From Pseudomonas marginalis (lineage in GTDB: Bacteria > Pseudomonadota > Gammaproteobacteria > Pseudomonadales > Pseudomonadaceae): a stretch of DNA of 64,000 nucleotides. The notes under the pieces were generated by a model. That model ran no database searches, had not been told where the DNA came from, and saw nothing but the letters and a program-made list of their open reading frames with translations. Shown in pieces: positions 16,266 through 25,032 of this stretch (the stretch's first letter is position 1; each line of letters opens with the position of its first letter). Where the stretch lies: the NCBI RefSeq assembly GCF_008692035.1, contig NZ_VTFG01000001.1, forward strand, positions 2,604,001 to 2,668,000, written 5' to 3'. A program made the position numbers and the translations under genes.

Positions 16266-16991
16266 CTATGTACCGATAGTCTGAATTTGCGACAGCTTGA
16301 CGCTGCCCATGCCACCTGCAAGGTTCAGCAGCATTTCGCCGCCGGTCTTGCTCAACGTCACACTGGTCACCGTTGCCGGCAACGAAGTCGCCATGGCCAC
16401 CGATTCACCCTTGTCGTTCTTGGTCGTCGCCGCAAAGGTGTAGGTGCCGGCTGGGGCGACCTCGCCCTTGTCGTTCTTGCCATCCCAGATGAAGTCGGAC
16501 GAACCCGCGCTTTGGGCACCCATATCGATAGTGCGCACCACGTTGCCGTCTTTATCGGAGATCTTGATCGAGACGTTGCCTGTCGCCGCAGTCACCGCCA
16601 CCGAACCGGTCATGCTCTTGCTCGTGTCCACCAAGGCCTTGTTGGTCTGGGTGATAATCGAGCGCCCCACCAGCGATGAAGCCTGCAGCGCCTGCGACGA
16701 GCTGAAGTTGCTGGAGATCGCATTGACCGAGTCGTTCAGGGTGTTGATGCCTTCCAGGCTGCTGAATTGCGCCAGCTGGGCCACAAACGCACCGTTGTCC
16801 TGAGGCGACAGCGGGTTCTGGTTTTTCAGTTGGGTCACCAGCAGTTGCAGGAACGCATCCTTGCCCAGGGACTGGCTGCCGGTCGCCGTCTTGGTAGCAT
16901 CGGCGACGGTGGTGTTGTCGGTGGCGGTCTTGACCTTGGAGTTGAAAAGGTCCTGGACTGCCGTGTTGGTCGTGGTATCAACGATGGCCAT
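16266..16991 (-). CDS. flgD: Flagellar hook assembly (capping) protein FlgD
   Basis: 241 residues. It caps the growing hook so that FlgE can polymerise. The conserved N-terminal part shows KDAFLQLLVTQLKNQNPLSP and NGAFVAQLAQFSSLEGI. The C-terminal part has the FlgD Ig-like/Tudor fold with IWDGKNDKGEVAPAGTYTF. It lies 31 bp before flgE and 16 bp after flgC in the same operon. Confidence 0.95.
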   Translation of the reverse strand: MAIVDTTTNTAVQDLFNSKVKTATDNTTVADATKTATGSQSLGKDAFLQLLVTQLKNQNPLSPQDNGAFVAQLAQFSSLEGINTLNDSVNAISSNFSSSQALQASSLVGRSIITQTNKALVDTSKSMTGSVAVTAATGNVSIKISDKDGNVVRTIDMGAQSAGSSDFIWDGKNDKGEVAPAGTYTFAATTKNDKGESVAMATSLPATVTSVTLSKTGGEMLLNLAGGMGSVKLSQIQTIGT

Positions 16992-17007
16992 TATTTGGCG
17001 CCCCTTA

Positions 17008-17451
17008 TCACTGACCCAGGGTCAGGACCTTCTGCATCATGGTTTTGGCGGTGTTCATCATTTCCGCGTTGGTCTGGAACGAGCGGCTGGCGGAGATCAT
17101 GTCTGCCATTTCCTCGACCACGTTGACGTTGGGGTAATAGACATAACCCTTTTCGTTCGCGGCAGGATGGTTCGGCTCGTAACGGGCCTCGAGGTTGCTC
17201 TGGTCTTCGACCACACCGAGGACCTGCACGCCCTGGCCGGCAGCATCCTGGTTCTGGAACAGCGAATCGCTGCCACCGCTCTGGCCACCCTGGAACATGG
17301 TGGCGAACACCGGGTGACGGGCGCGGTAGGTCTGGTCGATGCTCGAAGACACGGTCTCGGCGTTGGCGATGTTACTGGCGACGGTGTTCAAGCGCGTGGT
17401 CTGCGCGCTCATGCCACTGCCGGCAATATTGAAAACACTGGACAGGGACAT
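17008..17451 (-). CDS. flgC: Flagellar basal-body rod protein FlgC
   Basis: 147 residues, the family length. It is a proximal rod component. The N-terminal rod motif MSAQTTRLNTVASNIANAET and the C-terminal VVEEMADMISASRSFQTN and AKTMMQKVLTLGQ are intact. It starts 3 bp after the flgB stop, within the flgBCDE operon. Confidence 0.95.
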   Translation of the reverse strand: MSLSSVFNIAGSGMSAQTTRLNTVASNIANAETVSSSIDQTYRARHPVFATMFQGGQSGGSDSLFQNQDAAGQGVQVLGVVEDQSNLEARYEPNHPAANEKGYVYYPNVNVVEEMADMISASRSFQTNAEMMNTAKTMMQKVLTLGQ

Positions 17452-17454
17452 GGC

Positions 17455-17862
17455 TTACTCTCCACGCAGGGCTGACATCAGCCCTTTGAATTTACTGTTG
17501 AGCAGGGTAAAGCTGGCCTGAAAGTTCACCGAGTTCTCGGCATAGGCCGATTGCTCCAGCTGGGCGTCGACGGTGTTCTGGTCGATCGACGGCTGCATCG
17601 GCGTGCGATACAGCAGCGACTCGTCACCACTGCTCAGGCCTTGTGCTTCGATATGACGGTTGTTGGTCATGTTCAAGGCGAAGGTGCCGTTCTTGGTCTT
17701 GTCCTGCTGTGCGGCGAGCACGGCGGAGAAATCCAGGTCCCGAGCCTTGTAGTTCGGGGTGTCGGCGTTGGCAATGTTGTTGGCCAGGACTTCGGCACGC
17801 TGGGCGCGAAAGCCCAGGGCTTGTTCGTGGATACCGAGCGCTTTATCGAAGCTGATGCTCAT
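17455..17862 (-). CDS. flgB: Flagellar basal-body rod protein FlgB
   Basis: 135 residues. It is a rod protein near the MS ring and the first gene of flgBCDE. It begins MSISFDKALGIHEQALGFRA, followed by the ANNIANADTPNYKARDLDF rod signature. A sigma54 promoter lies 42 bp upstream, as expected for class II/III flagellar genes driven by FleQ/FleR with RpoN. Confidence 0.95.
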   Translation of the reverse strand: MSISFDKALGIHEQALGFRAQRAEVLANNIANADTPNYKARDLDFSAVLAAQQDKTKNGTFALNMTNNRHIEAQGLSSGDESLLYRTPMQPSIDQNTVDAQLEQSAYAENSVNFQASFTLLNSKFKGLMSALRGE

Positions 17863-17903
17863 GGCGGAAACCTTTAGGCTGACCTGCTGTTAACAGGGTT
17901 ATA

Positions 17904-17918
17904 GCAAGGCGCATGCCA
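17904..17918 (-). promoter_or_regulatory. Sigma54 promoter of flgBCDE
   Basis: On the minus strand TGGCATG-CGCC-TTGC, one mismatch from the RpoN consensus, 42 bp before flgB. Confidence 0.75.
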
Positions 17919-18006
17919 ATATCTGATACCCCCGTAAATCAAGGGGTTGCGAGGAGCTTGCCGGCGGCAATGCCAGAAAAGCGGCAACGGGTTTCCGCGT
18001 GGCGCC

Positions 18007-18060
18007 AGTAAAGCGGCAATGGGGAGTTGCCGCTTTCTTCAACTTTTTTGCCGCAGAAAC
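18007..18060. terminator. AAGCGGCAA hairpin between flgB and cheR
   Basis: AAAGCGGCAA pairs with TTGCCGCTTT around TGGGGAG, with T-runs after it on the plus strand. The arm AGCGGCAA also occurs just upstream (about 17971). No plus-strand gene ends here, so termination is uncertain. Confidence 0.35.
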
Positions 18061-18061
18061 A

Positions 18062-18154
18062 AATGTGGGAGGAGGCTTGCCCCCGATAGCGGCTGATCAG
18101 TTGATGTCTCTATCACTGATACACCGCTATCGGGAGCCAGCCCGCTCCCACATT
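18062..18154. repeat. REP doublet (REPIN)
   Basis: Inverted REP units: GTGGGAGGAGGCTTGCCCCC with GATAGCGG on the left, and CCGCTATCGGGAGCCAGCCC with GCTCCCAC on the right. They lie just past the cheR stop and could form one long hairpin protecting the cheR mRNA end. Confidence 0.82.
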
Positions 18155-18168
18155 ATTATCTGGCCTGA

Positions 18169-18996
18169 TTATTTGGCCTGGTAGATGATCCCAGGGCTGC
18201 ATTGCACCATCTGGAAGTGATCCGGCAAACCATTGAGCGCCTCGGATGCACCGAGAAACAGGTAGCCGCCACGCTTGAGGGTGCCGTGGATGCGCAACAG
18301 GATGTCTTTCTTCACCTCGGCCGAGAAGTAGATCAGCACGTTGCGGCAGAACACCATGTCGAACTTGCCCAGGCTGGCGTAGCTGTCGAGCAGGTTGAAC
18401 GAGCGAAACTCCACACGGTTCTTGATCGGCGCCTTGACCGCCCAACGCCCTGCCCCTTTCGGGTCGAAGTAACGTTGCAGGCGTTCCTGGGACAAGCCAC
18501 GGCCCAGGGCCAGGCTGTCATACTCGCCGGTCTTGCAATTGGTGAGCATGGTGCCGGACAGGTCGGTGGCGACGATCTGCGCCCCGGCTTTAAGCTGGCC
18601 CATGTTGGTCCGCTCGAACTCATCGATGGACATCGAAATCGAGTACGGCTCCTGACCCGAAGAGCAGGCGGCCGACCAGATACGCAGGCGCTGGCCCGGG
18701 CTGGCCTTGATGGCCTCCGGCAGCACTTTGCTCTTGAGCACTTCAAAGGGGTAGGTATCGCGAAACCACAGGGTTTCGTTGGTGGTCATGGCATCGACCA
18801 CCATCTCCTTGAGGCCACTGCGCGGCTGGCCCTGGATCCGCTGAACCAACTCGCCCAGGGACTTGATGCCCTGCTGCTCCATCAGTTTGTTAAGACGGCT
18901 GGATACCAGGTATTGCTTGTTTTCACCGAGCAATATGCCACAGGCTTTTTCCAGGAAGACCCGGAACTGTTCAAAATCCAAATTACCCGTAGACAC
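18169..18996 (-). CDS. cheR: Chemoreceptor methyltransferase CheR
   Basis: 275 residues. It methylates glutamates of chemoreceptors using SAM. The N-terminal CheR helical domain (FRVFLEKACGILLGENKQYL) is followed by the SAM-binding domain with TTNETLWFRD, the glycine-rich IWSAACSSGQEPYSISM, ATDLSGTML and CRNVLIYFSAEVKKDI. It lies 41 bp downstream of cheV in the same direction; cheV-cheR next to flgA is a conserved pseudomonad arrangement. Confidence 0.95.
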   Translation of the reverse strand: MSTGNLDFEQFRVFLEKACGILLGENKQYLVSSRLNKLMEQQGIKSLGELVQRIQGQPRSGLKEMVVDAMTTNETLWFRDTYPFEVLKSKVLPEAIKASPGQRLRIWSAACSSGQEPYSISMSIDEFERTNMGQLKAGAQIVATDLSGTMLTNCKTGEYDSLALGRGLSQERLQRYFDPKGAGRWAVKAPIKNRVEFRSFNLLDSYASLGKFDMVFCRNVLIYFSAEVKKDILLRIHGTLKRGGYLFLGASEALNGLPDHFQMVQCSPGIIYQAK

Positions 18997-19037
18997 TGAT
19001 ACCGCCTCTAAAATCGTATGACCGCCAGGGGAAAACC

Positions 19038-19970
19038 CTAGCCGTGATCTGCTGCCTTGATCCGGTCGACTACCCGGGATGCCAGGTCATCAGGGCGGAA
19101 TTTGGCAAGGAAGTCATCGGCACCGACTTTCTTGACCATCGCCTGATTGAATACGCCCGACAACGAAGTATGCAGGATGATATGCAGTTTTTGCATGCGT
19201 GGATCGCTGCGTATCTCAGCAGTGAGGGTATAGCCGTCCATTTCCGGCATCTCGATGTCAGAGATCATCATCAAGAATTCTTCTTCCGGCTTCTTGCCTT
19301 CATCCACCAGCTTGCGCAGGTAATCCAACGCCTGGCGCCCGTCATTGAGGGCGACAACGTCCACGCCGACGGTTTGCAGGCAACGAGTCACCTGTTTACG
19401 CGCCACCGAGGAGTCATCCACCGTCAGCACACGCAGCGAGACCGCCTTGTGGGCCGTTTCGGCGTCGACCACTCCCACGGAAATCGATTCCGAGGTGGGC
19501 GCCACTTCGGCGAGGATCTTCTCCACGTCGATGATCTCCACCAACTGGTTATCGACCCGCGTCACCGCCGTGAGGTAGTGATCGCGACCGGTGCCCTTGG
19601 GCGGCGGATGGATCTCTTCCCAGTTCATGTTGACGATGCGCTCCACCGAGCGCACCAGGAAACCCTGGGTCTTGGTGTTGTACTCGGTAATGATCACGAA
19701 CGGGTTCTCGCGATCCTGCAGGCCGGCCGAACCGGTGGCCAGGGCCAGGTCAAGAATCGGGATAGTCGCACCACGAATATTCGCCACACCGCACACCACC
19801 GGACTGGACTTGGGCATGATCGTCAGCTTGGGACATTGCAGCACTTCCCGCACCTTGAATACGTTGATGCCATACAACTGCTTGCCATCCAGGCGAAACA
19901 GCAGCAACTCCAGGCGATTCTGCCCTACCAGCTGTGTGCGCTGGTTTACTGAATCCATTACTCCTGCCAT
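19038..19970 (-). CDS. cheV: Chemotaxis coupling protein CheV (CheW domain plus receiver)
   Basis: 310 residues. The CheW-like domain (about 20-165: LLFRLDGKQLYGINVFKVRE, VVCGVANIRGATIPILDL) couples receptors to CheA. The receiver domain (about 180-305) has LTVDDSSVARKQV, the phospho-acceptor Asp in MMISDIEMPEMDGY and Lys in DFLAKFRPDDL. CheV is thought to dampen signalling when phosphorylated. It is divergent from flgA across 92 bp and upstream of cheR. Confidence 0.95.
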   Translation of the reverse strand: MAGVMDSVNQRTQLVGQNRLELLLFRLDGKQLYGINVFKVREVLQCPKLTIMPKSSPVVCGVANIRGATIPILDLALATGSAGLQDRENPFVIITEYNTKTQGFLVRSVERIVNMNWEEIHPPPKGTGRDHYLTAVTRVDNQLVEIIDVEKILAEVAPTSESISVGVVDAETAHKAVSLRVLTVDDSSVARKQVTRCLQTVGVDVVALNDGRQALDYLRKLVDEGKKPEEEFLMMISDIEMPEMDGYTLTAEIRSDPRMQKLHIILHTSLSGVFNQAMVKKVGADDFLAKFRPDDLASRVVDRIKAADHG

Positions 19971-20062
19971 GCCATGACTCCTACGCTAAAACCTTTGGCT
20001 ATACCTACAAGGGCGGCGCGCCCCAACACTAAAACGGCACGAGCTTTGCTATTTGTTCAATT

Positions 20063-20827
20063 ATGGACATTACAACGACAGTTTCCCGACGCCTTCACCT
20101 GACACGGTTTTGCAGATTGCTCTGCGCACCGCTCGCGCTGCTTGCCTTCAGCCTGGGCACCACGGCCCGTGCAGAGAACGTCACCTTGCCTGATCTACTT
20201 ATCGGCGTCACCCAAGGCTTTCTTGAGTTCACTGTAGAAGATTATCTGGCAACCACACAGACGCCGGGGCGTTATGAAATCCAGGTCAACCAGTTGGACC
20301 CGCGTCTGCGCATGCCGATGTGCGACAAGGAATTGACAGCGACCCTGGAAAGTCCCGCCCAACCCATCGGGCGCGTAACGGTCAAGGTACGCTGCGAAGG
20401 CGCCTCGCCCTGGACCGTGTTCGTACCGGCCCAGGTCAAATTGTTCCGTGATGTCGTGGTGGTTGCCCGCCCACTGAAGCGCACGGGCATCATCGATTTC
20501 GAGGACGTCGTACTGCGTGAGCGCGACATCAGCCAGATTAGCCAGGGCTACCTGACATCCCTGGACCAGGCCATCGGGCAGAGATTGACCCGACCAGTGG
20601 TCACCGATCAGGTGATTACCCTGGTGCACCTGGAACAGGCCGAGGTCATCCGCAAGGGCGACCAGGTGGTGATTTCCGCGAGCAGCGGCGGCTTGAATGT
20701 GAAAATGCCGGGCGAAGCGCTGTCCAACGGCGGCATGAGCGAACAGATTCGCGTCAAGAACCTCAACTCCAACCGCGTGATCAAGGCGCGGGTAACAGCC
20801 CCAGGGCAAGTCGAGGTCGCTTTATAG
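20063..20827 (+). CDS. flgA: Flagellar P-ring assembly chaperone FlgA
   Basis: 254 residues. It is periplasmic and helps FlgI assemble the P ring. It has a signal peptide (hydrophobic LCAPLALLAFSLGTTARA, residues 19-37). The SAF-type C-terminal domain shows RPLKRTGIIDFEDVVLRERD, GQRLTRPV and the ending NLNSNRVIKARVTAPGQVEV. It is followed by flgM after a sigma28 promoter, so flgM can be expressed both by readthrough and separately. Confidence 0.93.
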   Translation: MDITTTVSRRLHLTRFCRLLCAPLALLAFSLGTTARAENVTLPDLLIGVTQGFLEFTVEDYLATTQTPGRYEIQVNQLDPRLRMPMCDKELTATLESPAQPIGRVTVKVRCEGASPWTVFVPAQVKLFRDVVVVARPLKRTGIIDFEDVVLRERDISQISQGYLTSLDQAIGQRLTRPVVTDQVITLVHLEQAEVIRKGDQVVISASSGGLNVKMPGEALSNGGMSEQIRVKNLNSNRVIKARVTAPGQVEVAL

Positions 20828-20904
20828 ATTACTGGTACAGGACGCTGGGTTTTCCTACACTGTGCACGAGAAGCCCCGTGCGGAGATTTATTGTCATTCG
20901 CGCC

Positions 20905-20931
20905 TAAAGTTTGTCCGGGTATGGCCGAAAA
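20905..20931 (+). promoter_or_regulatory. Sigma28 (FliA) promoter of flgM
   Basis: TAAA-N15-GCCGAAAA, one mismatch from the FliA consensus TAAA-N15-GCCGATAA, 38 bp before flgM. It gives the classical feedback loop in which FliA drives its own anti-sigma factor. Confidence 0.82.
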
Positions 20932-20968
20932 CATGGCAAGCGTCCAAATACCCAGAGGTTTTTTTATC

Positions 20969-21292
20969 ATGGTCATCGATTTCAGCCGTTTGAATAACAC
21001 CCCGACGACGTCAGGCACTACGCGCACCACCAGTCCCAAGGACAACGTAGAAGCCAAGGCCCCGGCGCTGCCCGCCAAGGCAGAACAGGCCAGCGCCAGC
21101 CAGAGCGGGGAATCCGTACACCTGAGCAATGAGGCTCAACAGTTGCAGAAGGTCACTGACTCGCTGCGCGACCAACCGGTAGTCAATAAAGCCCGCGTGG
21201 CCGAATTGAAACAGGCGATCGCCGATGGCAGCTATAAAGTCGACAGCAACCGTGTAGCCAGCAAGCTGCTTAACTTCGAAGCCGAGCGCTAG
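20969..21292 (+). CDS. flgM: Anti-sigma28 factor FlgM
   Basis: 107 residues from [10 protein letters not shown], with AGAGG upstream; the start upstream at 20891 would overlap the sigma28 promoter. It binds and inhibits FliA until it is exported through the completed hook. The N-terminal half is disordered and rich in Thr/Ala. The C-terminal FliA-binding half has [20 protein letters not shown] and VASKLLNFE. It is followed by flgN. Confidence 0.93.
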   Translation: MVIDFSRLNNTPTTSGTTRTTSPKDNVEAKAPALPAKAEQASASQSGESVHLSNEAQQLQKVTDSLRDQPVVNKARVAELKQAIADGSYKVDSNRVASKLLNFEAER

Positions 21293-21340
21293 GCAAAGGC
21301 CTGCGCAGGGCTTTTGGACGCTTAAAACCCAAGGCCAGCC

Positions 21341-21811
21341 ATGCATCACGACGAACATTTGCTTCAACTGATCATTGATGATCTAGCGCCGACGCAACAA
21401 TTGCTCGAGCTGCTCAAAGAAGAATCACTGGCCCTCTATGGCCGGGACATGCCGCTGCTGGAAGAAATTCTGGCACGCAAGCAGTCGTTGATCGTCCTGC
21501 TGGAACAGCACGGCAAAAAACGCAGCCAGATCCTCATCAGCCTCGGCCTGCCGGCAGACCACGACGGCCTGGCGCAGTTGGCCAGCCACTCCTCGGTCGG
21601 CGATCAATTGCTGGCCCAGAGCAAAGAACTCAACCAATTGCTCGCCCAGTGCCAGGAAGCCAACCTGCTTAACGGTCAGTCGATCCAGCTTCAGCAAGCC
21701 ACGACCGCCAACCAGTTGCGTATACTCCACGGCGGAGAGCCTCCGGCACTCTATAACGCCCAGGGCTCCACCTCGCGCCTGGTCAAGCCAAGCACCCGCA
21801 GCCAAGCCTGA
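21341..21811 (+). CDS. flgN: Flagellar export chaperone FlgN
   Basis: 156 residues. It is a cytoplasmic helical chaperone for the hook-filament junction proteins FlgK and FlgL. The sequence is dominated by long Leu/Gln-rich helices (LLELLKEESLALYGRD, LLAQSKELNQLLAQC) as in FlgN. Its position between flgM and the PilZ gene is conserved in pseudomonads. Clients flgK and flgL are not in this window. Confidence 0.9.
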   Translation: MHHDEHLLQLIIDDLAPTQQLLELLKEESLALYGRDMPLLEEILARKQSLIVLLEQHGKKRSQILISLGLPADHDGLAQLASHSSVGDQLLAQSKELNQLLAQCQEANLLNGQSIQLQQATTANQLRILHGGEPPALYNAQGSTSRLVKPSTRSQA

Positions 21812-21907
21812 CACCGGTTTACAGCGCGCCCTATCCAAGGCGCGCCACATGCTGGCAAAATGCCGGTTCTTGCGTGTAGTCGTATTTTGTCTGGAGATGG
21901 AAGAACC

Positions 21908-22657
21908 GTGTTCAACGCCCTTAATGCGGAAGATGCCCCGCAGCCACCCAAGGTCCTCACCACGCCTCTGGAAATCGCCGGCACCTTGCGGATGCTGCAA
22001 GACAGCCATGATCCGCTGATCATCACTTTCCATGAACGCAGCCAGCGCTTCCAGAGCTACCTGGTGGACGTCAACCGCGACAGCAACACGCTGGCGCTGG
22101 ACGAAATGATCCCCCGTGACGGCGAGCGCCACCTCGAAAACGGCGAACCCTTTCGCATCGAAGGTTTCCATGATGGCGTACGCGTCGCCTGGGAAAGCAA
22201 AGGCACCCTGACCATCAGCGAAAAAGGCGGCCACCGTATCTATACCGGCAGCCTGCCGGACGAGGTGGTCTATCATCAGCGCCGCAATGCCTTCCGCGCC
22301 GCGTTGAAGCTGGCGCAACTGGTGAATATCGAGCTGGGCGGCGAGAAGCTTCAGCTGCCGGTCAACGGCAAACTGCTGGATATTTCCGCCACCGGCTGCA
22401 AATTGCGTTTTGAAGGCGATATTTCCGAGCGCCTGCAACTGGGCCAGGTCTACGACCGTTTTATCGCAGCCCTGCCGTTTGGCAGCATGACCACCGCCGT
22501 CGAACTGCGATACCTGCACTTCGAAGAAAGGATCAACACGACCTTTGCCGGCGTGCGCTTCCACAACATGAGTGGTTTGGTGCAACGCCAGGTCGAGCGC
22601 TTTGTGTACCAACTGCAGCGTGAAGCACGACGGTTCGACAAAGACGACGATTTTTGA
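21908..22657 (+). CDS. flgZ: c-di-GMP-binding flagellar brake protein FlgZ (YcgR family)
   Basis: 249 residues from a GTG at 21908 ([14 protein letters not shown]..), the family's usual N-terminus; an ATG 16 codons upstream gives an unrelated extension. The YcgR N-terminal domain (about 20-120) is followed by a PilZ domain with the c-di-GMP-binding RRNAFR near 122 and [11 protein letters not shown]. At high c-di-GMP it acts on the motor to reduce swimming. It belongs to the flgA-M-N-Z group and is followed by a strong terminator. It fits functionally with amrZ and the diguanylate cyclase in the same window. Confidence 0.92.
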   Translation: MFNALNAEDAPQPPKVLTTPLEIAGTLRMLQDSHDPLIITFHERSQRFQSYLVDVNRDSNTLALDEMIPRDGERHLENGEPFRIEGFHDGVRVAWESKGTLTISEKGGHRIYTGSLPDEVVYHQRRNAFRAALKLAQLVNIELGGEKLQLPVNGKLLDISATGCKLRFEGDISERLQLGQVYDRFIAALPFGSMTTAVELRYLHFEERINTTFAGVRFHNMSGLVQRQVERFVYQLQREARRFDKDDDF

Positions 22658-22675
22658 TCCTTAACCATCGCAGCA

Positions 22676-22712
22676 AAAAAACGGGCAGACCCTTTGGGAT
22701 CTGCCCGTTTTT
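22676..22712 (+). terminator. Bidirectional terminator between flgZ and the MFS gene
   Basis: AAAAACGGGCAGA pairs with TCTGCCCGTTTTT (13 bp) around a 10-nt loop, placed between convergent genes. Confidence 0.9.
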
Positions 22713-22716
22713 GCTT

Positions 22717-24099
22717 TCAGGGGCGTGCCCTGCTCAATTCGTGAGGATGCTCGTCCGGCCCCAGGGGCTCAGGTGGGCCTTCGAAGGCGGGCTCATCCAC
22801 CGGCGGCTCCGGATCGGCCTGCGGCTCGGGGTCGGGTACAGTCTGCATCTGCTCCTGCACCACCTGCTCGTCGACCCGCGGGTCCAGCGCCGCCACCAGC
22901 GGTGAACTCGACATACTGTCGGGCATTGCCACGTGATGCAGGGGGGCATCTTCCACCTGGTGCAGATTGGTCACCGCCTTAGGCCGGATCCGCCACACCA
23001 GGATCAGCGCGCACAGACTGAAAAACGCATACAGCATCTGGCTGCCGAACAGCTTCATCACCACACCCGCCAGCAACGGCCCGACGCTGGCGCCGATACC
23101 GTAGGTCACCAGCAGCATGGCCGTCAGCGATACCCGGCGATCCCCCTCCACATGGTCGTTGGAAAACGCCACCGCCAATGGATACAGGCAAAACTGCACG
23201 AGAGAACACAGGAAGCCCGCCACGAACAGCACCTCCAGCGGCACCTGGGTCATGATTGCCAACGGCAGTGCCGCCACCGCCAGGCACAAGGCGAAGCAGC
23301 GGATCAGCAGCGCGCGATCATAACGATCCGACAACCAGCCCAGGGGCCATTGCACCAGCAACCCGGCAAAAATGCAGCTACCCATGAACAGGCCCACCTG
23401 TTCGGTGCTCAACCCTTGCTGGGAGGCATACAGCGGCGCCAGGCCGTAGAACGAACCGACGATCAACCCCGCCCCCAACACCGTACTCAGCGACTGCGGC
23501 ACACGCTTGATAAAGAAGCGCGGCTCCATCGGCGCAGGATGCAAGGCCGCCGGGTGAATGCGCCGGGTCATGGCCACCGGCACCAGGCACAGGGCGAAAC
23601 ACAGCGCCACCAGCATCAGCAGCTCAAGGCCAAGCTGGGGATGCATCACCAGTATCAACTGGCCCAATACCAGACCCAGGTAGGAGGCGATCATATAACC
23701 GCTGAACACTACGCCACGCTGCTTGGCATCGGCCTGCTCATTGAGCCAGCTCTCGATGACCATGTACTGGCACATCATCCCCAGGCCCACGATTATCCGC
23801 AGCACAATCCAGGCCGGCAGCCAATCGACCAGGCCATGGCCCAGCACCGCCGCACCGACAATCCCGGCACAGGTGGCATAGGCACGGATATGCCCGACCC
23901 GGGCAATCAGGCGATGCCCGATCTTGCCGCCCAGCACCAGGCCAAAGTAGTTGGCCGCCATCAGCGCGCCCACCCATAGGCTGTCGACGTGGTCGGCCGC
24001 CAGGCGCAAGGCCAGGTAGGTACTGAGCAGGCCGGAGCCAATCAGCATCATCAAGGAGGCGAAATAAAGGGCTCGAAAAGATTTCCAGATCTGGCGCAT
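22717..24099 (-). CDS. MFS transporter (YcaD-like)
   Basis: 460 residues with 12 predicted membrane helices and the MFS motif-A-like GKIGHRLIARVG after helix 2. The second half has a related LGWLSDRYDRALLIR loop. The last 80 residues form a Pro/Glu-rich cytoplasmic tail (DPEPQADPEPPVDEPAFEGP) unusual for the family. The substrate is unknown. It is convergent with flgZ, and no operon partner is seen on its strand. Confidence 0.85.
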   Translation of the reverse strand: MRQIWKSFRALYFASLMMLIGSGLLSTYLALRLAADHVDSLWVGALMAANYFGLVLGGKIGHRLIARVGHIRAYATCAGIVGAAVLGHGLVDWLPAWIVLRIIVGLGMMCQYMVIESWLNEQADAKQRGVVFSGYMIASYLGLVLGQLILVMHPQLGLELLMLVALCFALCLVPVAMTRRIHPAALHPAPMEPRFFIKRVPQSLSTVLGAGLIVGSFYGLAPLYASQQGLSTEQVGLFMGSCIFAGLLVQWPLGWLSDRYDRALLIRCFALCLAVAALPLAIMTQVPLEVLFVAGFLCSLVQFCLYPLAVAFSNDHVEGDRRVSLTAMLLVTYGIGASVGPLLAGVVMKLFGSQMLYAFFSLCALILVWRIRPKAVTNLHQVEDAPLHHVAMPDSMSSSPLVAALDPRVDEQVVQEQMQTVPDPEPQADPEPPVDEPAFEGPPEPLGPDEHPHELSRARP

Positions 24100-24333
24100 C
24101 GGCGTTCCGAGCGGCTCCTTGCGGTGAGAGACAGGGCTATCGGCATGATAGTCCGGGGTGACCGGGTCCGGACAGGCAACATGCGCTGTTTCCGGGGATT
24201 ATTTTGCTTAACAGCTCAGACGCTGTCGGATGGCGCGCAAGGTACATGGTTGCGACAAATACATCACGGCACCTGCTGTGAACCTTGATCGGCGGCAAGG
24301 TTCGACCTGCGTGCAAAAAGATCGAGCACGCAC
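24100..24333. other. Gap between the MFS gene and the tRNA-Arg terminator
   Basis: About 230 bp with no convincing gene. It should hold the MFS promoter; no clear sigma70 boxes or repeats were identified. Confidence 0.4.
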
Positions 24334-24372
24334 AAAAAAGCCCCGCCAGGAAGTTCTGTACGGGGCTTTCTC
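24334..24372 (-). terminator. Terminator of tRNA-Arg(CCT)
   Basis: On the minus strand GAAAGCCCCG pairs with CGGGGCTTTTTT, directly after the tRNA 3' end. Confidence 0.85.
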
Positions 24373-24387
24373 TATGGGCTACGAATC

Positions 24388-24464
24388 TGGTGTCCCAGGG
24401 CCGGTTCGAACGGCCAACCTTCCCCTTAGGAGGGGGATGCTCTATCCAATTGAGCTACTGGGAC
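24388..24464 (-). tRNA. tRNA-Arg(CCT)
   Basis: 77 nt with encoded CCA. Acceptor GTCCCAG pairs with CTGGGAC; the anticodon loop CTCCTAA gives anticodon CCT; the T-loop TTCGAAC is standard. It reads the rare AGG codon. Confidence 0.95.
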
Positions 24465-24622
24465 AAATGACAGCCATCAGGCCAAGGGCACTGCGACGGA
24501 CGGCGTGCATGTTAACGGCCGAGGTGGGTTTTGTCATGTCGTCCGTGGGCTTTTTAAGTGTAGGCCGAGCCTTGCCCGAGCAATTGCGGTTTCGCCCCGC
24601 GAATACGGGCACCTGGCCTGAT

Positions 24623-24637
24623 CGTGCAAAATGCAAT
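24623..24637 (+). promoter_or_regulatory. Upstream palindrome, copy 1 (degenerate)
   Basis: CGTGCAAAATGCAAT matches the perfect palindrome at 24654 at 12 of 15 positions. The copies are 31 bp apart, three helical turns, as expected for paired enhancer sites of a sigma54 activator. Confidence 0.5.
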
Positions 24638-24653
24638 TACCCAAAATGCCAGC

Positions 24654-24668
24654 ATTGCAAATTGCAAT
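24654..24668 (+). promoter_or_regulatory. Upstream palindrome, copy 2 (perfect)
   Basis: ATTGCAA-A-TTGCAAT is a perfect 15-bp palindrome 54 bp upstream of the sigma54-like promoter. The activator is not identified. Confidence 0.55.
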
Positions 24669-24721
24669 CCTTCACCTCCTCAAAGTAAACTCAAGCCATT
24701 GATTTTATTGAATTAATACAT

Positions 24722-24736
24722 TGGCACGACACCTGC
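24722..24736 (+). promoter_or_regulatory. Sigma54-like promoter of the small-protein operon
   Basis: TGGCACG-ACAC-CTGC, one mismatch from the RpoN consensus (TTGC), 55 bp before the first start codon. Confidence 0.65.
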
Positions 24737-24790
24737 AACAGTTCTCCTGCAAACCCCATCCAGCCAAGGCATTAAACGGAGAACATGACC

Positions 24791-25021
24791 ATGAACAGTG
24801 CCATTCTGTTAGCTCTCAACACCGTCGCCCTGGCTGCACTGGTGATGTTCCACTTTCAATCGACTGGCAGCAACGACCCCGCCCAGATCAGCCAGCAGGC
24901 AGTCCCCCACCACTTGCAACAACGTCCGCAACTGGCCGTGATGACACCGAATGCACAAGCGCCAGTACGCCTGACTCAAGGCACCCACGCCGCGCCGGCA
25001 TCTGAACACTGGGTTTTTTAA
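24791..25021 (+). CDS. Small single-span membrane protein, unknown function
   Basis: 76 residues from the second ATG (MNSAILLALN), which has GGAG at 9-nt spacing; the first ATG at 24785 is only 3 nt from it. One N-terminal membrane helix (ILLALNTVALAALVMF, about 3-20) is followed by a Gln/Pro/His-rich tail outside or in the periplasm, ending in EHWVF. No domain is recognised. It precedes a second small membrane protein by 11 bp and lies behind a sigma54-like promoter with paired palindromes. Confidence 0.7.
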   Translation: MNSAILLALNTVALAALVMFHFQSTGSNDPAQISQQAVPHHLQQRPQLAVMTPNAQAPVRLTQGTHAAPASEHWVF

Positions 25022-25032
25022 GGACGCTGATC

